From assembly GCA_029582165.1 (NCBI GenBank), contig CM055868.1, positions 12,630,001 through 12,694,000 on the forward strand: DNA of 64,000 bases, read 5' to 3'. The DNA is from Portulaca oleracea. Its lineage: Eukaryota > Streptophyta > Magnoliopsida > Caryophyllales > Portulacaceae. Shown one piece after another: positions 1 to 11,219 of this stretch. Position numbers and translations under genes: made by a program. Positions within the stretch are counted from its first letter, which is position 1; each line of letters starts with the position of its first letter. The notes below the pieces were generated by a model. It searched no databases and had not been told where the DNA came from. It saw nothing but the letters and a program-made list of their open reading frames with translations.

Positions 1-450
1 GAGATACGATACAATTTCTGTTACCAATTTCAAAAGAATAAAAGTATAGCTACAAGTGTTTTTGTCCTTTTGCTTTATTTGATACTCCAATGAGTATACA
101 TATTGATTTTTAAACTTCTAATTAACCTGATAGATATTTTAGTAGACGGAACTAGCAGTTGATAAACATACAAAAAGTGACAGGAAAATGATATACAATA
201 ATAATTAGCCTCAATAATAAGACAACTCAAGTCTAGCTATGTCTTAATTGAACCAAGGCTCCTGAGTTTTTTTTATTTTTAATTAGTATCGACCACCATG
301 ATTTAAATAAAGATGTTATAATTAAACCACCTAATACGTAGTCATTGGGTCATTCATGGGTCCAACGCACCTTCTTTTTTCTTCGGTTAAATTACTCATC
401 CTATTGAATTTTATTCACAGTTAATCTAAATCTTTTTAACTTATCTATTA
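1..450. other. AT-rich intergenic DNA, nothing recognised
   Basis: No open reading frame of convincing composition, no repeat ends and no RNA gene were seen in this stretch. It simply precedes the first transposon remnant. Confidence 0.5.
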
Positions 451-656
451 AGGTCTTGCTCTTTAGCGTGGTTGTGTTGAGTTAGAATGTGTTGAGTTAG
501 AATTGGTAAAGTAAGAAGAGAAAAGAAAGAAAAATAAAAGATTGGTATTTATTTGAGTTAAGTTAGTTGTGTGGTAGAAATATTTTCTTAATAAAATTTG
601 AATTCTTTGGGGAAAATAAATGAAAAAGTTATGAGAGCATATGCAATAGTTGGAAC

Positions 657-1514
657 TAGACCTGACAATTCTCGACCCGACCCGCAAACCCCACCCGCAA
701 AAAACGGGTTATGAACACGAAATTTCGACCCGGGACTCGAAAATGACCCGACCCAAAGAACCCGGTAAAAAACGGGTTAGGTCGGGTCAGGCTTGGGTCG
801 ACCCGTTGGATCAAACACTTTAATTTTAAGTGTTTTGTCTACTTTGACCTTGTGCAAAAAAATGGGACCATTTCATGAAAATTAAGGCCCAAAAGTAAAA
901 TATTGGGTGACTTTGGAAAGTTATGCATAGAGAGAGACATACAAATGAAATAATCAAATAACAAATGACCAAAACAAAACCCTAACACTGTTATTCACTC
1001 ACTCTTTCAGTGAACCCTCAAACTCCTGCAGTCCCGCCGCTCTCCTCTCTTTCAGTAAAATAGTGTATTATTGTCTAAGGTCAAAGTTCAGTGCATTATT
1101 GTCCAATATCCTAAAAGTTAAGTATATTAGCATCCCAAAACCCTATATATTTCATAAGTACTGTTATTCGTGGATTGTTGACGTAAATCGCATAATACTT
1201 GTAGACTTGGAGATTGCCAAATTTTGTCCCTTAGGTGTAATATGTCTATACAACTATAACATATCGTGGTGGTCAAACTTGGAATGGAATGGTATATTAC
1301 ACAAGTGTCTTTGACTAATTATAATCAATTTTATTAGTTGTAAGTGACTGAGAAAAAGGGCGGTCATGACCCGTAAACCCGACCCAAACCGCCCAAAACC
1401 GGAATACACCCGACCCGTATTTACCCGAACCCGAAATACACCCAACCCGTATTTACCCGAACCCGATATATGACCGACCCGTAACCAGCCCGCCCACCCG
1501 TATTGACAGGTCTA
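657..1514. mobile_element. Non-autonomous hAT element with 8-bp TSD
   Basis: The ends read TAGACCTGACAAT and, on the other strand, TAGACCTGTCAAT. They are bounded by an exact 8-bp direct repeat GTTGGAAC at 649-656 and 1515-1522, the duplication length made by hAT transposases. Both subterminal regions are packed with short ACCCG/CGGGT repeats (about 680-800 and 1365-1500), a usual subterminal arrangement in hAT elements. There is no transposase ORF in the 858 bp, so it must have been moved in trans. Confidence 0.85.
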
Positions 1515-1907
1515 GTTGGAACTCATTCTAATCAATCCAGTGACATTCCAGTTCATTATTTGATAATTGTATTTTTTACAATTTCCACAATTTTGGTCCT
1601 CATTTTGGATCTCTAAACCATTCCAGAATGAAATCCATATTTTGTATCTTTTCTTATTTGTTATTGGTGGAAAATTGATTTTTCTATTTTCATTTTACTT
1701 CAAAAATGGAAGTTGTGTATAGTAAATTAAGATAATGACAAATATTTTATTAAAAGTTCCAATTTGAAATTCCTTTTGTTACGGAGAATGAAAAAATGAG
1801 TTCCAACAGTTTCAAAAATAAGATGATGTGGCAAGATGGACCCCCACCAAAAATTCCAAATAATGGAATGTCATTGTACATACGAGCACTAGCAATGCGG
1901 AATGAAA

Positions 1908-2075
1908 TCAATGGAATTCTGATACTCTCTCTCCTACTTGGCACACTCTCTCTCCTCCTTTTCTTCCATTCTTTTGAGTTTTGGAATGCTGCAGAGTTCC
2001 AGAACTCAAAGGAATGAAGAAAAAAGAGGAGAGAAGGTCTGTCAACTAGGAGAGAGGGGATCAAAATTCCATGGA
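1908..2075. repeat. Large imperfect palindrome centred on a PstI-like CTGCAG
   Basis: About 83 bp on each side of the centre (1989-1994) are inverted copies of each other with scattered mismatches, including the CT-rich tracts and the TTTTGAGTTTTGGAA motif. Similar protein fragments therefore appear on both strands here, and neither should be read as a gene. Confidence 0.7.
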
Positions 2076-2243
2076 GAGAGGAAAAAGTGGAATGATTTAA
2101 TAATTAAAATAATATTATTTAAATTTCTTTTTGATTAAAATTTTGAGTTTAGTTTGAGCATTTTTTTAGGGAGTTGAGTAAGGTGAGGGAAGGTAAAGTT
2201 GAGCTAAGTTAAACTTAACTTATTTGTCTAAAGAACAAGGCCT

Positions 2244-2860
2244 AGAACAATTTATTACCTACTTTCATCTATTCAACTTTAGAGTTTATTTTTTTCTACT
2301 TATGATAAATATTTATCATCAACATTCAATCTTATTCAACACCAATCAGCATTGTTCAACATTGATCAATACAACTAACATTTTTAATTTCCTGATTATT
2401 ACATGATTAATTTTTCAATGAATCAATTGGATAAAAAGTAAACATTAAAATTATAATTTGTATATTCATTACATACTTGATTGATATAAAGTTACGCAAA
2501 ATATGTAAAATACAATTATGCGTAAAAGATAATAAAAACAATGACATCTCCTCTAGACTTTCTTGTTGTATAGGTACTGAGGAATATAATACATTAATAA
2601 GTATTTTTCAATTGTTTGCGTTTATTTACAAAGAAAATTATACATCATAATCATATATAAAATAAAGCGTCTATAGGTTATATAAGTTGTCATATTTGAT
2701 ATTTCATGACTCCAATAACTTTGTAAAGCAAAGACACCATGACTAAAATATAAACGTAACGAACTATATGTTATAAATTATTATGTCTGTTCACATGTTT
2801 CATTCATATTAAACTAAAGTTTAAAACCTAATGGGATGAGGTTTGTAGCGCTGACACTCT
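2244..2860. other. AT-rich intergenic DNA, nothing recognised
   Basis: The only ORFs are short and of low complexity. No repeat ends or conserved motifs are visible. Confidence 0.4.
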
Positions 2861-3850
2861 TGTTAAACCATCTTCATATGAAAGTTGAACACCCTTAATC
2901 CAAATATTAGCGTAGCGGTGTTGTCGTACTTTTGGGGGTACGGTTGTCGTATCCACAAGGAGTTGTGTTCCAGGCAATCAAAGATGACTCAAGTGTTTCG
3001 AGCTAGGTAAATTAACCCAAGATAATGGTGGTAAGATGAAACTACAAACTAGAAAAGCAATAAAAGACGTTCAAGCAGCAAAATCAATATTTAACAACTA
3101 ACCAATCTGAACGACCTAATCTACCAATTCTATACAAGCAAAAGAGGGGTGAATTGCACTATTAAATTACGCCAAAACCCACTCTCGAAGGTCAGAGACT
3201 TTGCTCAAGCCCTCTCTCGAGGGTCAGGGGCTAATTTAACTATTCTAAATACTTATTCTCATAGAGTTAGTCTAATTAAACTATAGGGAGGACAACCCTA
3301 TACCTAGTCAGAATTCGACATTCTCATGTCAAAAACCTTAACTATTTTCTCTACCCATGCTAGCAAATTGACCTCACCTCTCAGCATAAATCAATTGGCT
3401 AAGAAAAACATATGAACACTTTCTCGAGCATTTCATCGAACACGTGGTGGGTAAAGAGAAAACCTAAAACTACAAGCATGAATTTGGATAGATTAGGCCT
3501 AAACAAGATTAACTAGCCATCAAACAATTCAATCACAACCCAAACAACATAAAACTAACAACTAATTAACCTAGGATTGCAAGTAAAAGAAAGAACGAAA
3601 TGAAACTAACAAGAACATAAATGAGCATAAGCGAAAGAGAAAGAGATAGAGATAGAAAAACTTAATCTTGAAATCGTAAGCGGAATTGAATCTCCTTCTT
3701 GAATACATAATCTAATCCTAAATTCTTTGGGAGAAATCTAAACCTAGAACTAGAGGCTTAGGGAGAAACCTCCCTTCAAACCTAGAGAGAAACCTAGGAA
3801 AAACAAGACCGTAATATCAAAAAACTGTATTTTCTAATTAATAAAACTAC
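2860..3850 (-). mobile_element. Probable non-coding retroelement remnant
   Basis: This stretch lacks genes. Its texture resembles the long untranslated or LTR regions of plant Gypsy elements: a GGGGGTACGGTTGTCGTATC block at 2934-2953, paired phrases of the type CTCTCGAAGGTCAG and CTCTCGAGGGTCAG near 3183 and 3215, and a purine-rich flank at 3600-3660. No LTR ends, primer site or pol fragment were found next to it, so the assignment is by general likeness only. Confidence 0.3.
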
Positions 3851-4052
3851 TTAAACAAAAGATTGCAATTTGGCACAGCTGCCCGTGCCAACCTTCACAC
3901 CCAGGTGTGCCAAACTAGAAATTCCAATTTTGCCTCTAATATTTTGGCGCGATTGTGTTGGCTTCTTTTGCTCCTTAATTCCAATCTTTTTTTTCCTCTA
4001 TTGCCATCATCATTTGCACTCGAATTGCCTAAAAATAAGACAATTAAATAAA

Positions 4053-4456
4053 GGATTATTGGACGTCAATAATACCAACTTTGGGGGTATTGGAGACTAA
4101 TAATACAAACTATTTTCTTGGACACTAGTAGTACCAACTATAGACTTATTTTCCTCCAACATTACACAATCGAATTGTTATAGTTTTAACTCATCAGAAA
4201 GATGACATGGCTCCATGATGTGTGACGTGGAAGGCGGGGGTTGGGTAGAAAATGTTGACGTGGACACTAACATGGCTTCCATGTCACATATTCTGGAACC
4301 ACATCATCTTTTCGATGAGTTAAAACCATAACAATTCGACGGTGTACTGTTAGAGGAAAATAGGTCAATAGTTCATACTGCTAGTGTCCAAGAAAATAGT
4401 TTGTATTATTAATATTCAATACCGTCAAAGTTGATATTATTGATGTCCAAAAACTC
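4053..4456. mobile_element. Mutator-type foldback MITE with 9-bp TSD
   Basis: Two arms of roughly 160 bp are inverted copies of each other: TTGGACGTCAATAAT near 4059 against TTGGACATCAATAAT on the opposite strand near 4450. The rest of each arm is also alignable, including the blocks AATACAAACTATTTTCTTGG and GAATTGTTATNGTTTTAACTC. An exact 9-bp direct repeat TTAAATAAA flanks the element at 4044-4052 and 4457-4465. Long terminal inverted repeats plus a 9-bp duplication are the signature of Mutator-like elements. The loop carries no gene. Confidence 0.85.
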
Positions 4457-6053
4457 TTAAATAAATTAGTCTCAATTAGCAAAGAAGTTCAAAAATTACT
4501 ATCAAACTTATACTAAATAACTTAGATAGATTCAATTAGACAATAAAAACCGAGGTAAAAATGGTAAAATCGTGGTTTAACAAGCGAATTAAAGAAACAT
4601 GAGAGCATTGTCGTTGTCCAAACAGAGGACTAGGCTAACCAATCAAAACAAGATACCAACAACATTTTTAACACACCTACATATCAACAACGTGCCCAAG
4701 GATGAGGAACCATTATACATAATCATAACCGTATCATAATAAACCTTAGCTATCAGTTTACACAATCCACACGAGAAAACACAATTCACTATCACTAGTC
4801 ACAAGTACATCACCAAAATAAGGAACATTATTTGCATGACACTTTAACGCATCATCCTAAAATAGAGTAAAGTGATATCAAAGTAACACCTTAGGTAACC
4901 GTCAAGAAGTTTTTACGTGCAACCGCCTAGCCTGACCTTTTTATCTGAGCTGGGTTTAGCAGCCTTAGAAGAGAATAAGAAGCTAAACTAATACATAAAA
5001 ACATATTTTCACAAATGAGTCGAAACTCAATATACATATTCCTATACAGTCAATCCGCCCATTTCAATTAATTTTGTAAATAGGCAAAAAGAAAGTAAAA
5101 TAAATAAATATATGTTGCATGGTTTATATTATCTGAGTGGTTCCCTACTTGCGATCATCAGACTAAGCTTTCATATATGCATATCCAGATCGGTCGAGAG
5201 GTTCGGACAGAGCTAATTGATTGACACTCGCCAGGTTATTAAGTGAATAATGCACTTTGGCATAGATGAAATGGGACGGGACCACAGTATGTGAGAAAAA
5301 CATGTAAAACATTGCTTGTGCATATTAAATAACAAATATGTTGTATTTGACTCAAATAAGTGAGTTCGCATGAGTAGGGCACATGCAATATGCGTACCTT
5401 AAAATTGTAAACTACAGGTAAAATATTTGAAGACTTGGGAGGACTCGACCGGGGAGTAACAATGACTTTATGAACCAGACTTGAGGTGCAAAATAACAAA
5501 GTAAATTAATTTTGGGGTTTTTGAAAGGCAGGTATTTCTAACTCTAAATAAAAAGAATAAAACTTTAGCGAAAAGACGTGGAAATGTTTAGGTTTTATTT
5601 TTCTCAGTAACTTGTAAAAATCATAACTCATTCTACAAACATCCAAATGGTTCATAAAATACTTTTTGGAAAGCTAAAAGTACAAACTACAACTTTCTAG
5701 TTAAAGCTAAGACTGAAGATAAGTGTAAAAACTTGAAAATGATCAAATAAGAGGACTGGCTTGCAGTAAATTAAGTTTGAGAGCTACTCTGTTAAAAAAT
5801 TCATTAATTGAAATCTAGACATTGTATGAACAAGTGCGGGCAATTTATAGAAAGTATGAAGTATATACTACAACTCTTATTTTGTACCCAACCTCAGAAA
5901 AATTTAGAAGTGTCCTGAAAAGTGGCTTGAATAAGATATAACAAACTAATAATTCTGGGGCTGATTTTGATGGGTCATAACTTTGTACCTCAACATTTGA
6001 TGAATGCGTAAGACCCTATTTCAGAAAGCTTGTGGAGCGCACTATAACTTTTA

Positions 6054-6192
6054 GGGCTTGTTTGGAGAGAAAAGTGGAATGGGTTGGGTATGGAATTAGA
6101 ATCCTAGGGGGTTGGGTATGGAATTAGAACCCTGAAATGAAAGTGTTTGGTGAGCAGTTGAATGGAATTAAAACTATAGTCACAGTATTTGT

Positions 6193-6252
<60 letters not shown>

Positions 6253-7148
6253 TATTATTATTATTATTATTATCATTATGAAAATAATAAAATTTTAATA
6301 ATTATCAATTATTAATTAGTTATTATTATATATTAATTAATAATATTATTACAATAAATTATAAATTATTATTTTTTATAAATTAATAATTATTATCAAT
6401 GGAAAATACTTAACTATAATAATAATTAATTAATTTTTAATTGTTGACATTTGTGTCAATTAGTAATTTTATTATATTAATTATTAATTATTAATAATTA
6501 TAATTATTTATTAATTATTAGTAATTATCAATTATTATTAACTAATTATAATAATTACGTATTAATTATTTATATATATATGTTTATTATTAATTATTAA
6601 CTATTAATTACTAATTTTCATATTACTAAATTACTAATTGTTATAAATTAATATTAATTAAAAACATTTAATAATTCATTATTAGTAATAATTATTAGTA
6701 TTTACATTTATAATAATTATTATTATTATAATTATTATTAATAATTTTAATTTTAATTATTATTATGATTATTATTATTGTTATTATATTATTATTATAA
6801 TTATTATTAATTAATAATAATACTTATTATTAATAATTATTATTATTATAATTATTATTATGATTATTATTATTTATTATAATAATTATTATAATAATTA
6901 TTATTAATTATTAATAAATTTAATTATTATTATTACAAATTAATTATAATTATAATTTTTATTTTTATTATTAATTAATAATTAATAAAAATAATTATTA
7001 ATAATTATAATTATTATTAATAATAATATTTATTAATAATTATAATCATAATTATTATAATTATTATTATTAATTATTAATAATTATAATTATAATAATA
7101 ATAATAATTATTATTATAATAATAATAATAATTATTATAATAATAATA

Positions 7149-7191
<43 letters not shown>

Positions 7192-7408
7192 GGATTATTA
7201 TTATTATTGGTTTTGTTGTTGTTGTGAAAGAAAAGGGATAGCCTATTCCCCCCACATTTGGGAGGTTTCTAATCCCCCTATTTGGAAGGGATAGCAAATC
7301 CCTAGGGATTGCAATTCCATTCCAGAAACTGCTCCCCAAACAGAAAAAACAGGAACTAGAACCCATTCCTACTCAATTCCATTCCTGTTTTGCTCACCAA
7401 ACAGGCCC
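6054..7408. mobile_element. PIF/Harbinger-type element with TTA TSD and a giant ATT-repeat core
   Basis: The left end GGGCTTGTTTGG and right end CCAAACAGGCCC are inverted repeats, bounded by TTA at 6051-6053 and 7409-7411, the duplication typical of PIF/Harbinger. Subterminal regions have the GGAATGG/CCATTCC motifs also seen in the relative at 15370-16562. The central kilobase (about 6196-7205) consists almost wholly of AAT/ATT trinucleotide runs on both strands. No transposase is encoded. Confidence 0.8.
6196..7205. repeat. About 1 kb of degenerate (AAT)n/(ATT)n microsatellite
   Basis: Perfect runs occur at both edges (about 6196-6250 and 7148-7190), with interrupted TTATTA/AATTA/TAATAA blocks between them. 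It switches strand sense several times, so long hairpins are possible. It lies within the PIF/Harbinger element. Confidence 0.9.
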
Positions 7409-8693
7409 TTAGGTTGACCACTTAAAATATTAAGACCTCCTTGATATCTTCAAATATCCATGAACCTATTGCCCCAAAAACGTATATAAGCAGGATATCT
7501 AATTTAAATTGCCAAAACTCGAGCTATACATATCATAATCCCATCATTCGAAGCTCAAATGGAAGCTAATGCCTAAGGCTATCAATCCATTCTAAAAATT
7601 TTGGTCATGGACATCCCTATTGTCCTAGAAAGATCTAGATACAAGTCTTAAACTTAATTTGACAACTTTGAAATCCTCTTTGATAACGAACCCAATTTCT
7701 AACAACTTAAATCATTTATCAAGTTTCTTCTATGTTGGTAAGCACCCAAAACAACAGCGTACACCTCCAGTAGGTTCAAACCAGTCCACTAAAAGCACAT
7801 GCATAGCCTAAATTACAAAATTTCATCAACACCAATCATGAATTAAGATAATATACCTCTCCAACTCTTTAGTTATTCCCACTTAGCTACTCAAAACACC
7901 CAACAACATTAACATAATTATCATACCACTAAGGACAACAACAAATATTCCACTTTTGAGTCTTATGTATTCAAATCAACATGCATGTTTCATACAACAA
8001 CATCCAAGCTCCATCCATACTACCAACTTCACAAATTCAACATGTCCAACACCGAAATTACACCCAACAACAAGGCAAGGTGATTTCTACTATTTAATTA
8101 CCAAATTAACAAAAGAAAAACAACAAATTTGTAAATTAAACTTTGAATTTCATATTTAACAGAAAAGAGTTAGGACTTAGGGTTTACCTTCAATTGGAGA
8201 GGGAAAAGTACAACAAGAAGAACAAGGAGGGAGAAGGGGCAGGGCGTGGACTGCCGACTGGGGCTGTTTGTGGCGACACTCCGCTTACCAGAATCGCAAC
8301 GGCCAGTGAACGTCCGACATGGGCGTCAATAGGCAAAGGCAGAGGGGAAGAGAATGGTTGAGGGTGAAGCTTGAATTGCTTTTGCCCGATGAACGTTGAA
8401 TTGGAAAAAGAAAGGTAAGTGTGGATTTTCTAAGGGGCAACTAAATAAAAACCACCACTCTCTTTTACTCCCCCTCTTCCATTATTATTTTCTATAACCC
8501 AACAGTACTAATTCAGGGTCTCGTGATTAAAATTTTGCATAGACTTAAATAAACAAAGTGTTAAAAATAAAATAGAAAGGGAAATAAATTTGAAGTTTAA
8601 ATTAATCAAGCATAAAAATAATAAAAAGAATGATTTTAGTCACAATAATAATATTAATAATATCGAAAAATCGGTCAATTTGACAGAAGAAAT

Positions 8694-10310
8694 TTAACTA
8701 GATAGGTATTCGAATATTTCGAGATTGACTTGAATAGTTGTAATTGACGCAAAGATAATAAAATTGAAGGATTGCATAAACTCTACCCAGTTGGCATGCA
8801 GGGAATTCAATTTGTGTTGGTCGTTGAGGTACTTGAGGGCTTCATGGTCCGAATGCAAGATGAACTCCTTGCGCCGGAGATAATGCGACCAATGATTAAG
8901 GGCTCGGGTCATGGTGTAGAATTCCTTGTCATAAGTGTTCTACTTTAGTCTCGATCCACTAAGCTTCTCACTAAAGAAAGCAATGGGTCTCTTGTCTTGG
9001 TTCAAGACTGCATCTATTCCTACGCCGCTCACGTTGCACTCAACCTCAAACAAATGTTCGACGTTCGGGAGTGCAAGGATTGGAGCACTAGATAACTTTT
9101 CGCTGATATCTTCGAAGGCATTTTGAGCCTTGAGAGTCCATGAGAAAACATCTTTCATCAAACATTCAATGATCGGGGTAATAAATGTTGAGAAATTCTG
9201 GATGAAACATCGATAGAATGAGGTGAGGTCGTAGAAGCTATGCACTTCAGTAATAGGGGATGGTGTTGGCCAAGTTCGGATGCTTCAACCTTTGGTTCAT
9301 CCATAGAAATTCCATCCCGGGCACCACGCACCCTAAGAAGGTCACCATCGGCGAGAAGAACTCACATTTCTTGTTTGTCATAGAGCTTTTTGGACTGGAG
9401 AACCTCAAAGACCTCCCTGAAGTGTGGGACATGACCTTCTCGTTCTTGGAATAGACCAGGATGTCATCGAAATACACCACTACGAAACACTTAATTCATT
9501 AACTGCATGAATGTGCTAGGTGGATCAAAGAGTCCAAACTACATCACTAGCCACTCATATAGACCACCCTTGGTCTTGAGGTCGTCTTCCACTCATCTCC
9601 TTCTTTCATACGAATTTAGTGGTAGTCGCTCCGGAGATCAATCCTAAAGAATACAGTGGCACCATGTAACTCATCTAACAGATCATCAGGGTAGGGTATC
9701 GATATTTAACCATGATGTTGTTAATGGCACGACTGTTGACATTATATCCGATATTTCCCATCCTTCTTCGACACTAGGAGAGGCAGCAATGACCATGGGC
9801 TCATACTCTCATGAGCATAGCCTCGGGAGATGAGTTTGTCGACTTGGCATGGGAGCTCCTTTGTTTCTTTGGGCTTACATCGGTAAGCAGGCTTGTTGAG
9901 AAGCACCGACCCCAGAACCAAGTCGATTTGGTGTTCAATACCCGAATCGGTGGAAGGCCATGAGGAAGACCCTCAGGAAAGACATCACGGTATTGGGAGA
10001 GAAGATGTTTTATTTGTGGAGCTAAGGGTGTCAATACCTCATAGTGGCTATTTTCGAGCAAAATTAAGGTGAGGACTTACTTACCTTTGCTCAAGGTACG
10101 CTCTACTCATGTTTCACTCAAGAAGTGGTTCTCTTTCTCAATTCACGCCCTGGGTGTATTTTTGTGGAGTTGGGTAGGGGGTAACGGGCTGAGCACAGCC
10201 TTCACTTTGCCCATAAACAAAGAATACATTTTTTTTACCCCATTATGTATAACACTTCGGTTAAATTGCACGGTCGGCCAAGCAAAACATGACATGCATC
10301 CATAGGTACA
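8694..10310 (-). pseudogene. Ty3/Gypsy pol fragment (protease end, RT, RNase H), decayed
   Basis: Reading the minus strand from 10310, the motifs come in normal Gypsy order. First is the protease-to-RT linker 'MDACHVLLGRP' (about 10300). Then comes the RT lead-in 'YRDVFPEGLPHGLPPIR' (about 9990). The RT catalytic box 'VYFDDILVYSKN' is at about 9480. The RT thumb to RNase H part, 'SSAPILALPNVEHLFEVE', is at about 9090. The RNase H piece '[12 protein letters not shown]' is at about 8850. These lie in different frames with stops between them, so no polyprotein can be made. Integrase and gag were not found, and the decayed LTR D adjoins on the left. It is an ancient copy, distinct from Gypsy C by sequence. 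Confidence 0.85.
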
Positions 10311-10319
10311 ATGTTATAC

Positions 10320-11025
10320 AACACAACATCTATATAAGGACCAATTGAAAATTAAACAAGAGATTATAGTAATTTTAAATATTAACATATAGTTCTGCTT
10401 ACCGTGATATAATTGTAAAGTTCGGTTGACTATCACCCCAATCTCTATAGTTCTACTTAGACCATGTTCTTTTGTACGGTTTCATACCGCACTTACCATA
10501 TTTTTTCCATAATACCACAATCCTTCCATACCATACCATACCATACCATACTATTCCTCACATTACCACAACAATCATAACTTTCTCTCTCCTTTCTTTT
10601 CTCTCTCTTCACTTTTTCTCCTCTAATTTTCACATTCTCTCCTTATCTATCACATCAATCATTCTTACCACAAATTTTACCATATCTTACCATACCATAC
10701 CACACTTTCCACAATATTATCATATCATACCATTTATGGCACCCAATTTGTAGCACAAAAAAATGACCTTACCACAATCCAATTTTTTGATAATTAAAGG
10801 ATCATAATTTAAACATCATATTTTCTAGAAGACAATATATTGGGTTATGATCATTAATTAAATTTAATTAATTCACAAAATGCTTAAAGAAAAATCTGAA
10901 TTCACATTCCACCTAAACAGAAAAGGCGAGTCAAAAAGACAATAGCAAACTACTCCTTAGATAGCTACCATATAACACACATTCATATAATAATAAATTA
11001 ATAAACAACAATCTCCCCAATACCC
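10320..11025. other. Upstream region of the MATE gene
   Basis: Non-coding. It contains a MITE (10460-10768) with an ATACC microsatellite, then AT-rich DNA leading to a TATA box at 11026. No other regulatory motif could be assigned with confidence. Confidence 0.5.
10460..10768. mobile_element. Short Tourist-like MITE upstream of the MATE gene
   Basis: The ends GACCATGTTCTTTTG and, on the other strand, GGTCATTTTTTTGTG are imperfect inverted repeats, flanked by TTA at 10457-10459 and 10769-10771. The body is rich in ATACC/CATAC runs (clearest at 10529-10550). It ends about 260 bp before the MATE TATA box, so it could influence that promoter. Confidence 0.6.
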
Positions 11026-11034
11026 TATAAAATA
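11026..11034 (+). promoter_or_regulatory. Candidate TATA box of the MATE gene
   Basis: TATAAAATA lies 194 bp before the start codon in an otherwise non-coding stretch. A transcript starting about 30 bp downstream would have a 5' leader of roughly 160 nt. That leader includes a GA-dinucleotide run at 11169-11180 just ahead of the ATG. Confidence 0.5.
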
Positions 11035-11219
11035 AGACGAGCAGCCAACAACATATGATACAATATAAAGTCTAGTCCTCTACTCCAACCCCAAATCCCC
11101 CCATCAACCATCACCAGCTGAGTTGAATTCCCAGCTTCACCAATCTGATCTGTCTTCACCCCAATCTCGAGAGAGAGAGAAATTAAAGCAGAAAGAGATC
11201 GATTGGAGGAGAGAGAACA

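Larger units (their letters stand above)
451..2243. mobile_element. Probable MITE-like element, host of a nested hAT
   Basis: The two ends form an imperfect inverted repeat: AGGTCTTGCTCTTTAG at 451-466 and its complement at 2228-2243 (two mismatches). The inner flanks share GTTGAGTTA/TTAACTTAACTC-type sequence. A clear target-site duplication was not found, so the family is unassigned. The hAT element at 657-1514 and the palindrome near 1990 lie inside. A similar terminal motif occurs in the MITE at 10460. No coding capacity is visible. Confidence 0.4.
4600..8690 (-). mobile_element. Decayed long LTR of a Gypsy element (D), host of a PIF/Harbinger insertion
   Basis: The order of motifs on the minus strand follows that of the well-defined 3.5-kb LTR of Gypsy B. 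There is a GCGTACCTT block near 5392 (compare 25268). There is a GGGACGGGACCACAG block near 5272 (compare GGCGGGACCAC near 25157). There is a 'gagctatacat' segment near 7522 and a GA-rich, TTAGGGTTTACC-bearing segment near 8170-8350 that corresponds to the promoter-side end. It lies directly beyond the Gypsy pol fragment at 8694-10310, as expected of a 3' LTR. Exact ends and a TSD were not found, so the limits are approximate. Confidence 0.45.

Noticed and set aside
7070..7366. 98-codon ORF rich in isoleucine
   Set aside because: It is a translation of the ATT microsatellite.
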